DNA from: Terriglobia bacterium
GTDB taxonomy: Bacteria; Acidobacteriota; Terriglobia; Bryobacterales; Bryobacteraceae
NCBI GenBank assembly: GCA_021324185.1
Contig: JAJPJN010000076.1
Location: forward strand, 1-64,000
Length of the DNA: 64,000 nucleotides
Reading direction: 5' to 3'
In this document: positions 1 through 9,289 of the stretch, piece after piece
Layout of the letters: the number at the start of each line of letters is the position of its first letter
How positions within the stretch are numbered: the first letter of the stretch is position 1
The notes under the pieces: model-generated
Seen by the model: the letters and a program-made list of their open reading frames with translations, nothing else
Databases searched by the model: none
What the model was told of the DNA's origin: nothing
Made by a program: the position numbers and the translations under genes

Positions 1-703
1 AGATTGAAAGATAGCTCGCCAGACCGAGAAAACCGCCGAAGGTTAAGCAATACAGGAAACAAAACCACGCCGCATCGGCTTCTCTGAAGACCGCCTTGTA
101 ATCGGCGAGCGTCTTGCGCGCTGCTTTCTGCGGTGCATCGCGCGCTATCACAAAAAACAGCATCCAGACCAGCGCCACCGGAATCATTGCGATACCGAAG
201 ACAGATCGCCAGCCCATCATCTGCGCAATGCGCGGCGCAAATAAAGTCGCAAGCAGCGTGCCTGAATTGCCGGCGCCGGCAATACCCATTGCCAGACCTT
301 GATATTCGGGCGGATACCAGGCGCTCGCGAGCGGCAGCGCAGCGGCAAAACTTGCGCCCGCAACCCCCAGCAGCAATCCCAGCGCAAGAAAATCGTGATA
401 ACGCGACGCCAGCCGCCACGCTACGAATAGCGGAACCAGCGTGAACGCCAGTCCTAATAGCCCCGTCTTGCGGCCGCCCATTCGCTCCGTCAAAAATCCC
501 AGCAGCGGCCGAAAAAAGCAGCCGCCGAGCGATGGAAGCGCCGCCAGCGTTCCTTTCTGGGCCGCCGAGAGATGATAGGCCTCTCCAATAAACGGCCCCA
601 GCGGACCCAGCAGCACCCATACCATGAAGCTGACGTCGAAATACAGAAATGCTGATAGTAATGTCGGCGCATGGCCGGCACGTCTAAATTCGCTTAGAGA
701 CAC
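1..703 (-). CDS. MFS transporter, nitrate/nitrite (NarK/NNP) type, 3'-truncated by window edge
   Basis: The reverse strand is open from a GTG at 703 to the window edge (234 codons), beginning VSLSEFRRAGHAPTLLSAFL. A GAGGGG ribosome-binding site lies 6-7 nt before the GTG, which decides the start. The translation is strongly hydrophobic with several membrane segments. It carries the MFS loop 2-3 pattern (FLTERMGGRKTG) and a glycine-rich NNP-family signature (GIAGAGNSGTLLATLFAPRI). Members of this family carry nitrate or nitrite across the inner membrane. The C-terminal half lies outside the window. The amtB-glnB-glnD set 7 kb away fits a nitrogen-acquisition neighbourhood. Another anion MFS carrier remains possible. 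Confidence 0.8.
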   Translation of the reverse strand, partial: MSLSEFRRAGHAPTLLSAFLYFDVSFMVWVLLGPLGPFIGEAYHLSAAQKGTLAALPSLGGCFFRPLLGFLTERMGGRKTGLLGLAFTLVPLFVAWRLASRYHDFLALGLLLGVAGASFAAALPLASAWYPPEYQGLAMGIAGAGNSGTLLATLFAPRIAQMMGWRSVFGIAMIPVALVWMLFFVIARDAPQKAARKTLADYKAVFREADAAWFCFLYCLTFGGFLGLASYLSI

Positions 704-780
704 TTTTCGCCCCTCTGCCGGAAAATCGAATTGAAAAACAGTTTCGCGGACGGTGCGAAGAAGCGAACGGGGGGAAGATA

Positions 781-813
781 CAGCCGCGCAGCGCTGCACG
801 GCTGAAGCTTCAG
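781..813. repeat. Two abutting palindromes between M20 peptidase 3' end and narK
   Basis: 781-804 is a nearly perfect inverted repeat (outer arms CAGCCG/CGGCTG, inner CAGC/GCTG, one mismatched pair). 802-813 is a perfect 12-bp palindrome (CTGAAGCTTCAG). They lie in the 179-bp gap after the stop of the hem-operon peptidase and before the narK start. A folded RNA could end or stabilise the operon transcript, but no T-run follows on the minus strand, so an intrinsic terminator is not clear. Confidence 0.45.
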
Positions 814-882
814 ATTAGCCGGGAATTCCCGAAAAAGCAAGCGGAATCCCCTCGCGCCGTACGCTGAGCGGCTTGTTGCCTG

Positions 883-2187
883 CTAGCGCGTCAATTTGTG
901 AATGTAGAGCGCCACGCGGCGCGTCTGTTCCACCTGGCGGGTAAGGTTGATCGATTCACCCGGCGCGTGCGCGCCACTGCCGTATGCGCCTAAACCCGAA
1001 ATACTCGCCACATAGGGAGCCACAAAGGAAAGATCGCCGGCGCCCCGGTGCGCCGGGTCGAACGGCTCCATATTCTCCATGCCCAGCTCGCGGTTCACTT
1101 CGTTCAGCTCATGCAGTAACTCGCGATTCGCGTCCGTTTCCGGCATGGAAGGATAACCTTCTTTGAACGTGATCTCTCCGCCGGTACCTGGAAGATGCTG
1201 CGCCACGATGCGCCGCATCGCATCCTGCACGCGATGGTACTGTTCATCGGTCACCGTGCGGATGTCACCCACGGCTATGGCTTGCGCCGCAACCACGTTG
1301 GTCTTGCCGGTAGCCGTTGCTGTCGCGGTTGCTGCATCGTAGCTCGCCGAAGTACCGCCGGCAATGACTCCGACGTTATAAGTTAAGCCGGGCTCACGCA
1401 ATTCTTTATCGAAGCGCGACAAAATGCGGGCCATCTCGTAAATTGCCCCGTCTCCTACGCCTTGACTGAACACGCCGCTCGAGTGCGCCGCTTTCCCGGT
1501 CGTCTTGAGTTCCCAACTGTAGGCGCTTCGCCGTGAGATGGACGCGGCATCGTGGCCGTGTGTCTGCACCCCACCCTCAAATTCCAGCGCTGCATCGCTT
1601 TGCTTACCCGCCGCAATCAAATCGCGCCGCGCAACGGACAACGGCTCGCCCGGACGTTCTTCATCGCCCGTGAGAAACACGGTAATCGTAGTCCCATCCA
1701 GATCGTGATTTTCATTCAGCGCTTTCAATGCGCCCAGCATGATCACCAGGCCGCCTTTCATGTCCGACGAGCCCGGCCCGGTCGCCTTCCCCTCGCCTGT
1801 GCGCTCGAATTTTTGAAACGGGCTGTCCGGCTCAAAAACCGTATCCATGTGACCGATCAGCAGCACCCGTTTCCCATGCGTGCCTTTGCGCTCGCAGACC
1901 AGGTGTCCCGCGCGATGAACCTCTTCCATCGGAATGAAGCGGCAGGCGAACCCGAGCGACTCAAATTGCGGCCGCAGCACAGCCGCCACTCGCCGCACGC
2001 CTTCCGGATTCAACGTGCCGCTGTTGATATTGACCAGCTCTTCCAGCAGTTTTTCTTCCGCAAGAGCATCCGCGTTTACAGCAGCAACTATTTTCTGCTC
2101 AGCCGACGTGAGGCTTTGCGGAATGGCACACACGGGCAGCAATAAAAACAGCGCAAAGGGCGCGATCGCGCGCCGCCACTTCGACAT
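883..2187 (-). CDS. Exported M20-family metallopeptidase (glutamate carboxypeptidase-like)
   Basis: The 434-aa protein has an N-terminal signal peptide (hydrophobic FALFLLLPVCAIP, likely cut near residue 25), so it should act outside the cytoplasm. M20 zinc-site residues are visible: H113 and D115 in IGHMDTVF, D142 in GSSDMKGG, the catalytic/ligand pair E176-E177 in TGDEERPG, an acidic LEFEG segment near 202, and H407 in GSGAHAPGE. This layout matches carboxypeptidase G2-type enzymes that remove C-terminal glutamate or split dipeptides. It lies 5 bp downstream of hemD and is probably co-transcribed with the hem genes, although no role in haem synthesis is expected. The exact substrate cannot be read from the sequence. 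Confidence 0.88.
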   Translation of the reverse strand: MSKWRRAIAPFALFLLLPVCAIPQSLTSAEQKIVAAVNADALAEEKLLEELVNINSGTLNPEGVRRVAAVLRPQFESLGFACRFIPMEEVHRAGHLVCERKGTHGKRVLLIGHMDTVFEPDSPFQKFERTGEGKATGPGSSDMKGGLVIMLGALKALNENHDLDGTTITVFLTGDEERPGEPLSVARRDLIAAGKQSDAALEFEGGVQTHGHDAASISRRSAYSWELKTTGKAAHSSGVFSQGVGDGAIYEMARILSRFDKELREPGLTYNVGVIAGGTSASYDAATATATATGKTNVVAAQAIAVGDIRTVTDEQYHRVQDAMRRIVAQHLPGTGGEITFKEGYPSMPETDANRELLHELNEVNRELGMENMEPFDPAHRGAGDLSFVAPYVASISGLGAYGSGAHAPGESINLTRQVEQTRRVALYIHKLTR

Positions 2188-2192
2188 GCCCG

Positions 2193-2954
2193 TTAGTTTA
2201 TCGAGCGTGCGCGCTCGATAATCGCTTCTACCAAAGCGCTCATATTGTGAACACCGGCTTCAGCTTCAACCGTCAGCCCGAACTCCCGGATCTTTGCCGA
2301 AGTGACCGGGCCGATGCTGGCTAGCTTCGATTTCTGTACGATATCGGTGCCGGCAAGATTAACAAGATTCGTTACCGCGGAGGGGCTGGCAAACGTGATC
2401 CAATCCGGATATGGCTGCTGGAACACGCTCCGAACCAGCTCCATTGCACCGGGCGGCAGGACATTACGATAGGCCTCCACAACGTCGACCTGAGCCCCGC
2501 GTTGCCGGAGCGCGGGCGCAACGACATCGCGCGTCACCGCGGCGCTCGGAATCAGAATATTGGGACACGCGGTTTCGCCTGCCGGCAAGCCCAAGGCTTC
2601 AACCAAACTTTCCGCCACATAGCGTTCCGGCATTACACTCACGTGCAGGTGACACGCCTCCGCTGCTTCGCGCGTTCCGCTGCCGATAACGGCGATGCGA
2701 GCCCGGCATATCTTTTTCATTCGCCGCAACTCTTGCGCAAAAGCGCTCACCGCATTGGCGCTGGTAAAAATGATCCAGTCGTATTTATCGGACCGCGCAG
2801 CCGCGCGCAACGGCTCGGGGTTGCTGGGTGGCGCGATGGCGATTACCGGCACCAGCAGCACTGCAGCGCCCTGCTCGCGCAACAGATGCGCGAGTTCTTC
2901 AGCCTGATGCGCCGCACGCGTCACTACAATGCGCAAACCCTCGAGCGGCGTCAT
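2193..2954 (-). CDS. hemD: Uroporphyrinogen-III synthase
   Basis: The 253-aa protein (MTPLEGLRIVVTRAAHQAEE...) has the two-lobed HemD pattern: an N-terminal VVTR...A.EL..LL motif, the central IFTSANAV segment near residue 80, a second lobe with VEAYRN and WITFASPSAV, and a late SIGPVTS motif. It would close hydroxymethylbilane, with inversion of ring D, to uroporphyrinogen III in the cytoplasm. The start ATG overlaps the hemC stop by 4 bp, as expected for translational coupling. HemD proteins diverge strongly in sequence, but the position directly after hemC supports the call. Confidence 0.93.
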   Translation of the reverse strand: MTPLEGLRIVVTRAAHQAEELAHLLREQGAAVLLVPVIAIAPPSNPEPLRAAARSDKYDWIIFTSANAVSAFAQELRRMKKICRARIAVIGSGTREAAEACHLHVSVMPERYVAESLVEALGLPAGETACPNILIPSAAVTRDVVAPALRQRGAQVDVVEAYRNVLPPGAMELVRSVFQQPYPDWITFASPSAVTNLVNLAGTDIVQKSKLASIGPVTSAKIREFGLTVEAEAGVHNMSALVEAIIERARSIN

Positions 2955-3835
2955 GGCATGCTTTCGACCAGAAGTTCGGCCGCGCCCCGCTGCAACAGGC
3001 GTTCAACGATGCGATGTGGTTCAAGCGCCGCTCTTTCGCGCAACAGACGCGATCCGTCGGGCGAAACAACCACCGCCGTCAAAGACCATCCAGCGCCTGT
3101 TTTCTCGGCGAAAGCACCAAGCGGCAATTGACAACCTCCGCCAAGCCCCGCAAGCACCGCTCGCTCCGCTTGAACAGCCATGCGGCTGTCGCGATCGTCA
3201 AGCGTCCGGCAGATCTCCTCCGCCACATCGCCGACGCGCGTCTGAATCGCGAGCGCCCCTTGGCCCGGAGCCGGGCAGACCTGATCCGGCGAAAGGATCT
3301 GGGCGATTTCTGCCTCCAATCCCAATCGCTTGAGACCGGCAACCGCCAGCATAATGGCGTCGAACTGGCCTTCTTTCAACTTTCGGATGCGCGTATCGAC
3401 ATTTCCGCGCACCGGCTCTATCGCAAGATCCGGCCGCAAATGGCGCAGTTGCGCCGCGCGCCGCCCGGAACCGGTTCCTACGCGCGCGCCCTGCTTCAGT
3501 CGCGCGAGCGTGCATCCGGCAAGCGCGTCCCGAGGATCTTCACGCTTCGGTACCGCCGCTATCGTCAGGCCTGGAGTGGCCTCGGCCGGCAGATCTTTTA
3601 AACTGTGCACCGCTACATCAACGGAACGCTCGATCAGAGCCTGTTCGACTTCCTTTGTGAACAGTCCCTTGCCACCGGCTTGTGCTACCGACGTGGTCTG
3701 GAAATGATCACCCGTCGTCTTGATGATTTCAATGCGCGTTTCGATTGCGATCGCTTCGAGTAAGCGGGCGACGTGCCTTGCTTGCCATAAGGCGAGTGCA
3801 GAACCACGCGATCCCAGCGTGAGGAAACCGGTCAT
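2951..3835 (-). CDS. hemC: Hydroxymethylbilane synthase (porphobilinogen deaminase)
   Basis: The 294-aa protein is close to the usual family length of about 310. It starts with the family's LGSRGSALALWQA motif, has HSLKDLP around the catalytic aspartate D81, and GLGGGCQLPLG holding C235, which attaches the dipyrromethane cofactor. It joins four porphobilinogens into hydroxymethylbilane in the cytoplasm. Both ends overlap neighbours by 4 bp (hemA upstream, hemD downstream), so the three genes are almost certainly one translation-coupled operon. Confidence 0.97.
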   Translation of the reverse strand: MTGFLTLGSRGSALALWQARHVARLLEAIAIETRIEIIKTTGDHFQTTSVAQAGGKGLFTKEVEQALIERSVDVAVHSLKDLPAEATPGLTIAAVPKREDPRDALAGCTLARLKQGARVGTGSGRRAAQLRHLRPDLAIEPVRGNVDTRIRKLKEGQFDAIMLAVAGLKRLGLEAEIAQILSPDQVCPAPGQGALAIQTRVGDVAEEICRTLDDRDSRMAVQAERAVLAGLGGGCQLPLGAFAEKTGAGWSLTAVVVSPDGSRLLRERAALEPHRIVERLLQRGAAELLVESMP

Positions 3836-5076
3836 TGCCGCAGCCGGAAGAGGCGGCGCACGGAGGTAACAAGTTCTTCCTGGCGGCGCATTTCCGAAAT
3901 AGGCCCGTGCGCAATCTTGTTCACAATCGCGCGCGTGAGAGCTTCCACCGTGCGCTCCTGCTCTTCGGTTAACGTTCCCAGCTTGCTCCGGTAACGTTCC
4001 AGCGCTTCACGGCGAATCTCCTCGAACTGCTCCTGCAAATTCACGATTGTGGGAGCAAGTTCGCGTTCGCGCAGCCGCGCCTCCAGCCGGCTGACTTCTT
4101 CGGCTACAATTTTCTCTGCTTCCTGCGCTACTTCTTTCCGCGCCTGCAGATTCCGGCCCGTTAAGCGCTGCAAATCGTCAATATCGTAAAGGAAGGCGTG
4201 TTCTAAATCGTTTACCGCCGGATCGATGTTGCGCGGAACCGCAATGTCGATAAGAAACATCGGCTGATTTTTTCGCGCCTCGATCGCGCGCCGGACCATT
4301 TCCGGGCCAATGACGTAGCCCGGCGCCGCCGAAGACGCAATCACAATGTCCACTTCGCCCAGGCGCTGCGGGAAATTCTCATAGGGAACGATCTCGCCTC
4401 CAAATAGCTCGGCAACTTCCCGCGCCCGCTCCGCCGTTCTGTTCGCAATGAGAATTTCGGAAGCTCCGGCGCGCAATAAGTGCCGCGCCGCTCCTTCCGA
4501 CATCTTGCCCGCGCCCAGAATCAGCACGCTTTTTTTATTCAGTGATCCGAAGATCTCGCGCGCCAGTTCCACCGCGGCATAGCTCACCGATACCGCGCTC
4601 TGCCCGATTTCGGTTTCCGACCGGATGCGCTTGGCCACGTTGAATGCGCGCGTCAATACCGTATCCAGAACGCCGCCGAGGAATCCGTTATCGCGCGCCT
4701 GCACGTAGGCTTGCTTGAGCTGGCCTAAGATCTGCGGCTCACCCACAATCATGGAATCCAGACTGGCGGCTACGCGAAACAGATGCCGGATCGCGTCGGC
4801 ATCTTCAAAGAAGTAAAGATGCGGTTGCAGGGCTTCGGGCGTTAATCCGTCGCGCCCCGCCACCAGGCCGTCGAGCAGCGTGTCAGCGGAAACTCCGGGC
4901 GGAAGCGCAGCCGCAATCTCCACTCGATTGCAGGTAGACAGAATCAGCGCTTCCCGCACGCCGCGGCTTTGCAGCCAACCCAGCGCCTTGGGAATATCTT
5001 CGGTACGGAACGCCAGCTTCTCGCGAACCTGTACCGGAGCAGTGCGGTGATTGATGCCTGTCAGAGCCAGCTTCAT
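3832..5076 (-). CDS. hemA: Glutamyl-tRNA reductase
   Basis: The 414-aa protein begins MKLALTGINHRTAPVQVREK. It has the catalytic cysteine C49 in LILSTCNRVEI, the substrate-domain segment FRVAASLDSMIVGEPQILGQ, an NADPH-binding ILGAGKMSEGAA motif near residue 188, and a C-terminal helical dimerisation region. It reduces the glutamate on tRNA-Glu to glutamate-1-semialdehyde, the first committed step of the C5 tetrapyrrole pathway. hemL, for the next step, is not in the window. The upstream CcsA/HemX-like gene ends 6 bp before its start, an arrangement seen in many bacteria. Confidence 0.97.
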   Translation of the reverse strand: MKLALTGINHRTAPVQVREKLAFRTEDIPKALGWLQSRGVREALILSTCNRVEIAAALPPGVSADTLLDGLVAGRDGLTPEALQPHLYFFEDADAIRHLFRVAASLDSMIVGEPQILGQLKQAYVQARDNGFLGGVLDTVLTRAFNVAKRIRSETEIGQSAVSVSYAAVELAREIFGSLNKKSVLILGAGKMSEGAARHLLRAGASEILIANRTAERAREVAELFGGEIVPYENFPQRLGEVDIVIASSAAPGYVIGPEMVRRAIEARKNQPMFLIDIAVPRNIDPAVNDLEHAFLYDIDDLQRLTGRNLQARKEVAQEAEKIVAEEVSRLEARLRERELAPTIVNLQEQFEEIRREALERYRSKLGTLTEEQERTVEALTRAIVNKIAHGPISEMRRQEELVTSVRRLFRLRQ

Positions 5077-5082
5077 CGTCCC

Positions 5083-5895
5083 TCAAATAATCCCGAAGCC
5101 GACGTGAGTCGCCCAGGTAATGATGGAGCAGGCCAGCACGCTAACTGCCAGCCAGGCGATCCGCCGCCCGCGCCACCCGGCTGAAACGCGCAAAAAGATC
5201 ATCGCCAGGTAGAACGCCCAAGTGAATAAAAACAGTCCGATCTTCGGATTCAGCACCCATTGCGTTCCGGTTTCGATAAATGCCCAGATGACCCCCGTTG
5301 CTGTTCCCAGCGTGATGAACACAAACCCTGCATTCATCGATTGCGTGATCAGCCGGTCCAGGGTAGCCAGCGGCGGCAGGCGGTTGGCGCTTGGCGTCAC
5401 CGCTTTACGTTTTAGTTGGCGTTCTTGCAGCAGGTAGTATATGGACGCCACGGCTGACAGGATTAGTGCAGCGTATCCAATCAGCACGGTCGATACATGA
5501 ACGATGAGCCAGATATTGCGCACTTGCGGGCTGCTCCACGAAGTGACCGGGAATTCGGTCGCGCCGATCAAAGTCATAAAGAACACGATCGGGAAGATGC
5601 AAACGCCCAAAATGGCTACGTGGTAGTAACTGTAGGCGAGCAGGAACAAAACAGCAATCAGGAACGCGCAAATCGAGCTCGTCTCGTAAAAGTTGTTGAT
5701 CGGCAGATGGCCGGTTTCGGCGCGCAGCTCCACCAACGCAACCAGGTGGAGCACGCACGCGGCGCCAAACGCGATCAACGCCGGCGTGAAAAGACGCGTC
5801 GTTCCGCGAAAGAGGTAGACCAGCGCGTACAGAAGGCCCACCGAATACAGAGCTGTGGCCGTACGCAGCCAGACAACGCTCATGAGGGGGTTCAA
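5083..5895 (-). CDS. CcsA/HemX-like cytochrome c assembly membrane protein
   Basis: The 270-aa protein has about eight hydrophobic segments and the CcsA/CcmC/HemX pattern. H126 region WLIVHVSTVLIGYAAL is a conserved haem-ligand-type histidine stretch. The C-terminal WVLNPKIGLFLFTWAFYLAM replaces the classic WxWD-like motif only loosely. It precedes hemA, the usual HemX position. Family members handle haem during system II cytochrome c maturation or affect HemA level. Which applies here cannot be told. The start ATG is preceded within 3 bp by the stop of the hydrolase gene, suggesting co-transcription. Confidence 0.85.
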   Translation of the reverse strand: MNPLMSVVWLRTATALYSVGLLYALVYLFRGTTRLFTPALIAFGAACVLHLVALVELRAETGHLPINNFYETSSICAFLIAVLFLLAYSYYHVAILGVCIFPIVFFMTLIGATEFPVTSWSSPQVRNIWLIVHVSTVLIGYAALILSAVASIYYLLQERQLKRKAVTPSANRLPPLATLDRLITQSMNAGFVFITLGTATGVIWAFIETGTQWVLNPKIGLFLFTWAFYLAMIFLRVSAGWRGRRIAWLAVSVLACSIITWATHVGFGII

Positions 5896-5898
5896 TCC

Positions 5899-6831
5899 TT
5901 AGTATAGAGGCCGGGACGGGTTTCGCACTGCCGCCACGACGCGTTCAATCGCCTGAATCACCGTCTCCGGCTGGTCGATGATCACCATGTGCATGCTGTT
6001 TTCTGCCATGAATTGTTTGCTATTCCGCGAAAGCAGCAGCAATTCGCGTTGCAGCTCACGATAACGCGGCGAATCGTAGGGCGTACTGACCACAGCAACC
6101 GGTTTGTCCCCAAGCGGAAAACCGTGTGGCGCGGCCTTCTCCACTTCGGAAAAGCATTCCGCCGCCATCTCCGGAGTAGGTCTCGCGGAAATCGATAGCG
6201 CCCAGCGGTGCAGTTCCTGATCGCGCTCCGGCAATTTGCTGAAATTGCGATCATCCTCCATATCGAGCGCGATTGGCGCCTTCGAGATAAGTACCGGCGG
6301 CGTATCGACGCCTGCCATTTGCGCAGGCGCGCTCGCCGCTGGTCCAGAATTGGAGCTCGTATCGATGAACGCATGATCTACCAACACCATTCCGGCCACC
6401 TCATCCGGATGACGCGCGGCATAGAGACGCGCAACCAGACCACCAATCGAGAACCCGACCAGCACGAACGGCCGCGTGATACCCGCTCGATTGAGCCATT
6501 CATGCATCTCATTCACCCGGTCCGTGCAGTTCGGAGTGCGCCCATCCGGCAGCGGATCGCTCCAGGCCGTTCCTGCAGAATCATACGTGCAAATGCGCGT
6601 AAGCGCTGAAATCTTCGGCTGCACCAGCCCCCAATCGAATGAAAATCCACCGCTCGCTACAATTACCGCCGGGCGCCCCTCGCCTGTGCAATAAATATGA
6701 ACGCGCCGCCCGCCGCCCACGTCAATCAGCTTGCCCGGCGGGGCCGGCTGGGTTCGATCCTGCCCGGCTGCTCCCTTCAGGCATGACAATAGGAGGCAGA
6801 TGACGAAGGCCACTTGGCTTCTGTGCTTCAT
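5899..6831 (-). CDS. Exported alpha/beta hydrolase
   Basis: I chose the ATG at 6831 because it begins a clear signal peptide (MKHRSQVAFVICLLLSCL, cut near AAGQ); the frame extends upstream without one. The 310-aa protein has the nucleophile elbow GFSIGG with S128, preceded by the strand PFVLV, a MVLVDHAF strand, and a late histidine near 281 in SMHMVIID. These form an alpha/beta-hydrolase Ser-Asp-His triad. Substrate is unknown; ester or lactone hydrolysis is the family norm. The start overlaps by 32 bp the start of the divergent lipoprotein gene, and no good ribosome-binding site precedes it, so the start is somewhat uncertain. Confidence 0.82.
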   Translation of the reverse strand: MKHRSQVAFVICLLLSCLKGAAGQDRTQPAPPGKLIDVGGGRRVHIYCTGEGRPAVIVASGGFSFDWGLVQPKISALTRICTYDSAGTAWSDPLPDGRTPNCTDRVNEMHEWLNRAGITRPFVLVGFSIGGLVARLYAARHPDEVAGMVLVDHAFIDTSSNSGPAASAPAQMAGVDTPPVLISKAPIALDMEDDRNFSKLPERDQELHRWALSISARPTPEMAAECFSEVEKAAPHGFPLGDKPVAVVSTPYDSPRYRELQRELLLLSRNSKQFMAENSMHMVIIDQPETVIQAIERVVAAVRNPSRPLY

Positions 6832-7396
6832 ATGTGCGGGCGTAGTCGCGATAATCACTGGATGCTCCAGAACCCAGATTGGTGTACCGCCGCCGCCCTC
6901 TGCCTTTCCGCGCAATGATACCTACACTGATCTCAAAGCCGGGAGCACTCTCCGCATTGTCGTCCCGCTGCTCAAGTCAGGCGGATTTCGCGCCGCTCTT
7001 TCAGTGGGGAAAACCGAAGGCAATACGATCTCGCTTTCAGCCGCCGATTTGGTCGGATACACCACCTCCCGTTATGCCGTGACCGGTAAAGATAGCAACG
7101 TGCGGCTGAAGTTTGTCTCGGCAGAAGAGAGCCGCGACGGGAAGTCCGTCCCCCTCCCGGCCGCGCCGCCCTTACCCTTTGAGCTTCCCCACAAGACCGA
7201 ACACGTCCGCCTTGTCTATCTCGTGCGCGCCAGCCAGGCTGATCACAACATGGCCATTATCGCCACAAAACGCCTCGATCTTCTGAATACTTTCACGGCG
7301 CGCCTGAAAGAGGACCCGTCCGTCTGCCATTCAAATGCCGGCATCTTTTGCGCCTGGGTGCCCGCCGGCGTCGCGGTCCGTCCGGAAGCCAACTAA
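6800..7396 (+). CDS. Putative lipoprotein of unknown function
   Basis: The ATG at 6800 follows an AGGAGG (6791-6796) at short spacing and begins a lipoprotein signal: a hydrophobic stretch then IITGC, with the lipobox cysteine near residue 21. The mature part has about 178 residues, is proline-rich at first (GVPPPPSAFP), then looks beta-rich. Two cysteines occur near the C-terminus (SVCHSNAGIFCAWVPAGVAV). I do not recognise a domain. It is divergent from the hydrolase and lies 125 bp before amtB on the same strand; a link to ammonium transport is not shown. Confidence 0.72.
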   Translation: MTKATWLLCFICAGVVAIITGCSRTQIGVPPPPSAFPRNDTYTDLKAGSTLRIVVPLLKSGGFRAALSVGKTEGNTISLSAADLVGYTTSRYAVTGKDSNVRLKFVSAEESRDGKSVPLPAAPPLPFELPHKTEHVRLVYLVRASQADHNMAIIATKRLDLLNTFTARLKEDPSVCHSNAGIFCAWVPAGVAVRPEAN

Positions 7397-7521
7397 GAAC
7401 GCCTTCCGTTCATACTCTGGAAAGCCGCCTCGCGCAGCCTCCATAAAACCCTTGAATCCGTCCAATAGAAATTTGCTCGCCCAGAGTACGTCGCAAATTG
7501 CTACCCTTCTCCTAACCCGAG

Positions 7522-8805
7522 ATGCAGAGCCAGACCCTCAATTCCGGCGATAACGCCTGGATGCTGACCAGCGCGGCGCTGGTGCTGATGATGACCGGCC
7601 CCGGCCTGGCGCTCTTTTATGGCGGGCTCGTTCGCAGCAAGAACGTACTCAGCACCATGATGCACAGCTTCGCGCTCATGGCGGTTGTGACAGTATTGTG
7701 GGCTGTCTACGGATACAGCTTCGCCTTCGCCTCGGGCACGCCATTCATCGGCGGTTTCGGCTATGTCTTTCTGAATGGCGTCGGCACCGCTCCCAATGCC
7801 GATTACGGTGCCACTGTCCCGCACCAGACCTACATGATCTACCAGCTCATGTTCGCCATCATCACGCCCGCTCTGATCTCAGGCGCCTTTGCCGAGCGCA
7901 TGAAATTCAGCGCCATGCTCCTGTTCACCTGCCTCTGGTCCACCATCATCTACTTCCCCATGGCGCACATGGTATGGGGCAAGGGCGGCCTGCTTAACGC
8001 ATTTCTCGGCGGCAAAATTCCGTGTCTCGATTTCGCCGGCGGTACCGTCGTACACATCACCTCCGGCGTTAGCGCTCTGGTCTGCGCGCTCTATCTGGGC
8101 AAACGCCTGGGCTTCCCGCGTGAACCCATGAAGCCGCACAATCTCGTCCTGAGCCTGATCGGGGCCTGCCTGCTCTGGGTTGGCTGGTTCGGTTTTAACG
8201 CCGGCAGTGCAGTTGCCGCGTCCGGTTTAGCCACCAGTGCTTTCGTTGCTACTCACTTCGGCGCCTCCGCCGCTGCCCTCGGTTGGATGTTCGCGGAATG
8301 GGCGCGCCACGGTAAACCCAGCATGCTTGGCGGCATTTCCGGAGCGGTCGCAGGCTTGGTTGCCATTACGCCTGCCTCCGGCTTTGTGCAGCCCTTCCCG
8401 GCGCTGCTCATCGGTTTTCTTGCGGGCGTCTTCTGCTTTTTCATGGTCACCACAGTGAAAGGCAGATTCGGCTACGATGACACTCTCGATGCCTTCGGCG
8501 TCCACGGCGCAGGCGGAACTCTGGGCGCGCTACTCACCGGCATATTTGCAACCAAGGCCATCAACGACGGTTTGAAAGATGCCGCCGGACACGTATTGCC
8601 CCTCGGCTGGGTCGACGGCAATCCGAAGCAGATATTGAACCAGTTGGCCGGTGTTGTCATCAGTTGGGTATTAGCGCTCGTGGGTACGTGGATCATTCTG
8701 AGGATTGTCGATGCTCTCATCGGCGTGCGCGCCAGCAAAGAGGCGGAAATCGAAGGCCTGGATATCAGCATGCATGGAGAGGAAGGCTACAATCTCGATG
8801 CATAA
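7522..8805 (+). CDS. amtB: Ammonium transporter
   Basis: The 427-aa protein has eleven predicted membrane helices and no separate signal peptide. Family landmarks are present: GPGLALFYGGLVRSKN near residue 26, the phenylalanine-gate region GAFAERMKFS near 121, and the conserved pore histidines H178 (GTVVHITSG) and H328 (FGVHGAGGT). It conducts ammonium/ammonia across the inner membrane. glnB follows 44 bp downstream, the standard pairing by which the PII trimer plugs AmtB when nitrogen is plentiful. Confidence 0.97.
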   Translation: MQSQTLNSGDNAWMLTSAALVLMMTGPGLALFYGGLVRSKNVLSTMMHSFALMAVVTVLWAVYGYSFAFASGTPFIGGFGYVFLNGVGTAPNADYGATVPHQTYMIYQLMFAIITPALISGAFAERMKFSAMLLFTCLWSTIIYFPMAHMVWGKGGLLNAFLGGKIPCLDFAGGTVVHITSGVSALVCALYLGKRLGFPREPMKPHNLVLSLIGACLLWVGWFGFNAGSAVAASGLATSAFVATHFGASAAALGWMFAEWARHGKPSMLGGISGAVAGLVAITPASGFVQPFPALLIGFLAGVFCFFMVTTVKGRFGYDDTLDAFGVHGAGGTLGALLTGIFATKAINDGLKDAAGHVLPLGWVDGNPKQILNQLAGVVISWVLALVGTWIILRIVDALIGVRASKEAEIEGLDISMHGEEGYNLDA

Positions 8806-8834
8806 CGACATGCTCATTCGAAGGCAGGAGCTAA

Positions 8835-9188
<354 letters not shown>

Positions 9189-9289
9189 CAGTAGAGGACA
9201 TATTCCGGCTGCTCCTGGCGAAAAGCAGTTCTGCGGATGAAATCGTCTGCGCTTCTGCAGGCGCGATCCTCGGCCCGGCGGGCGGCGAT

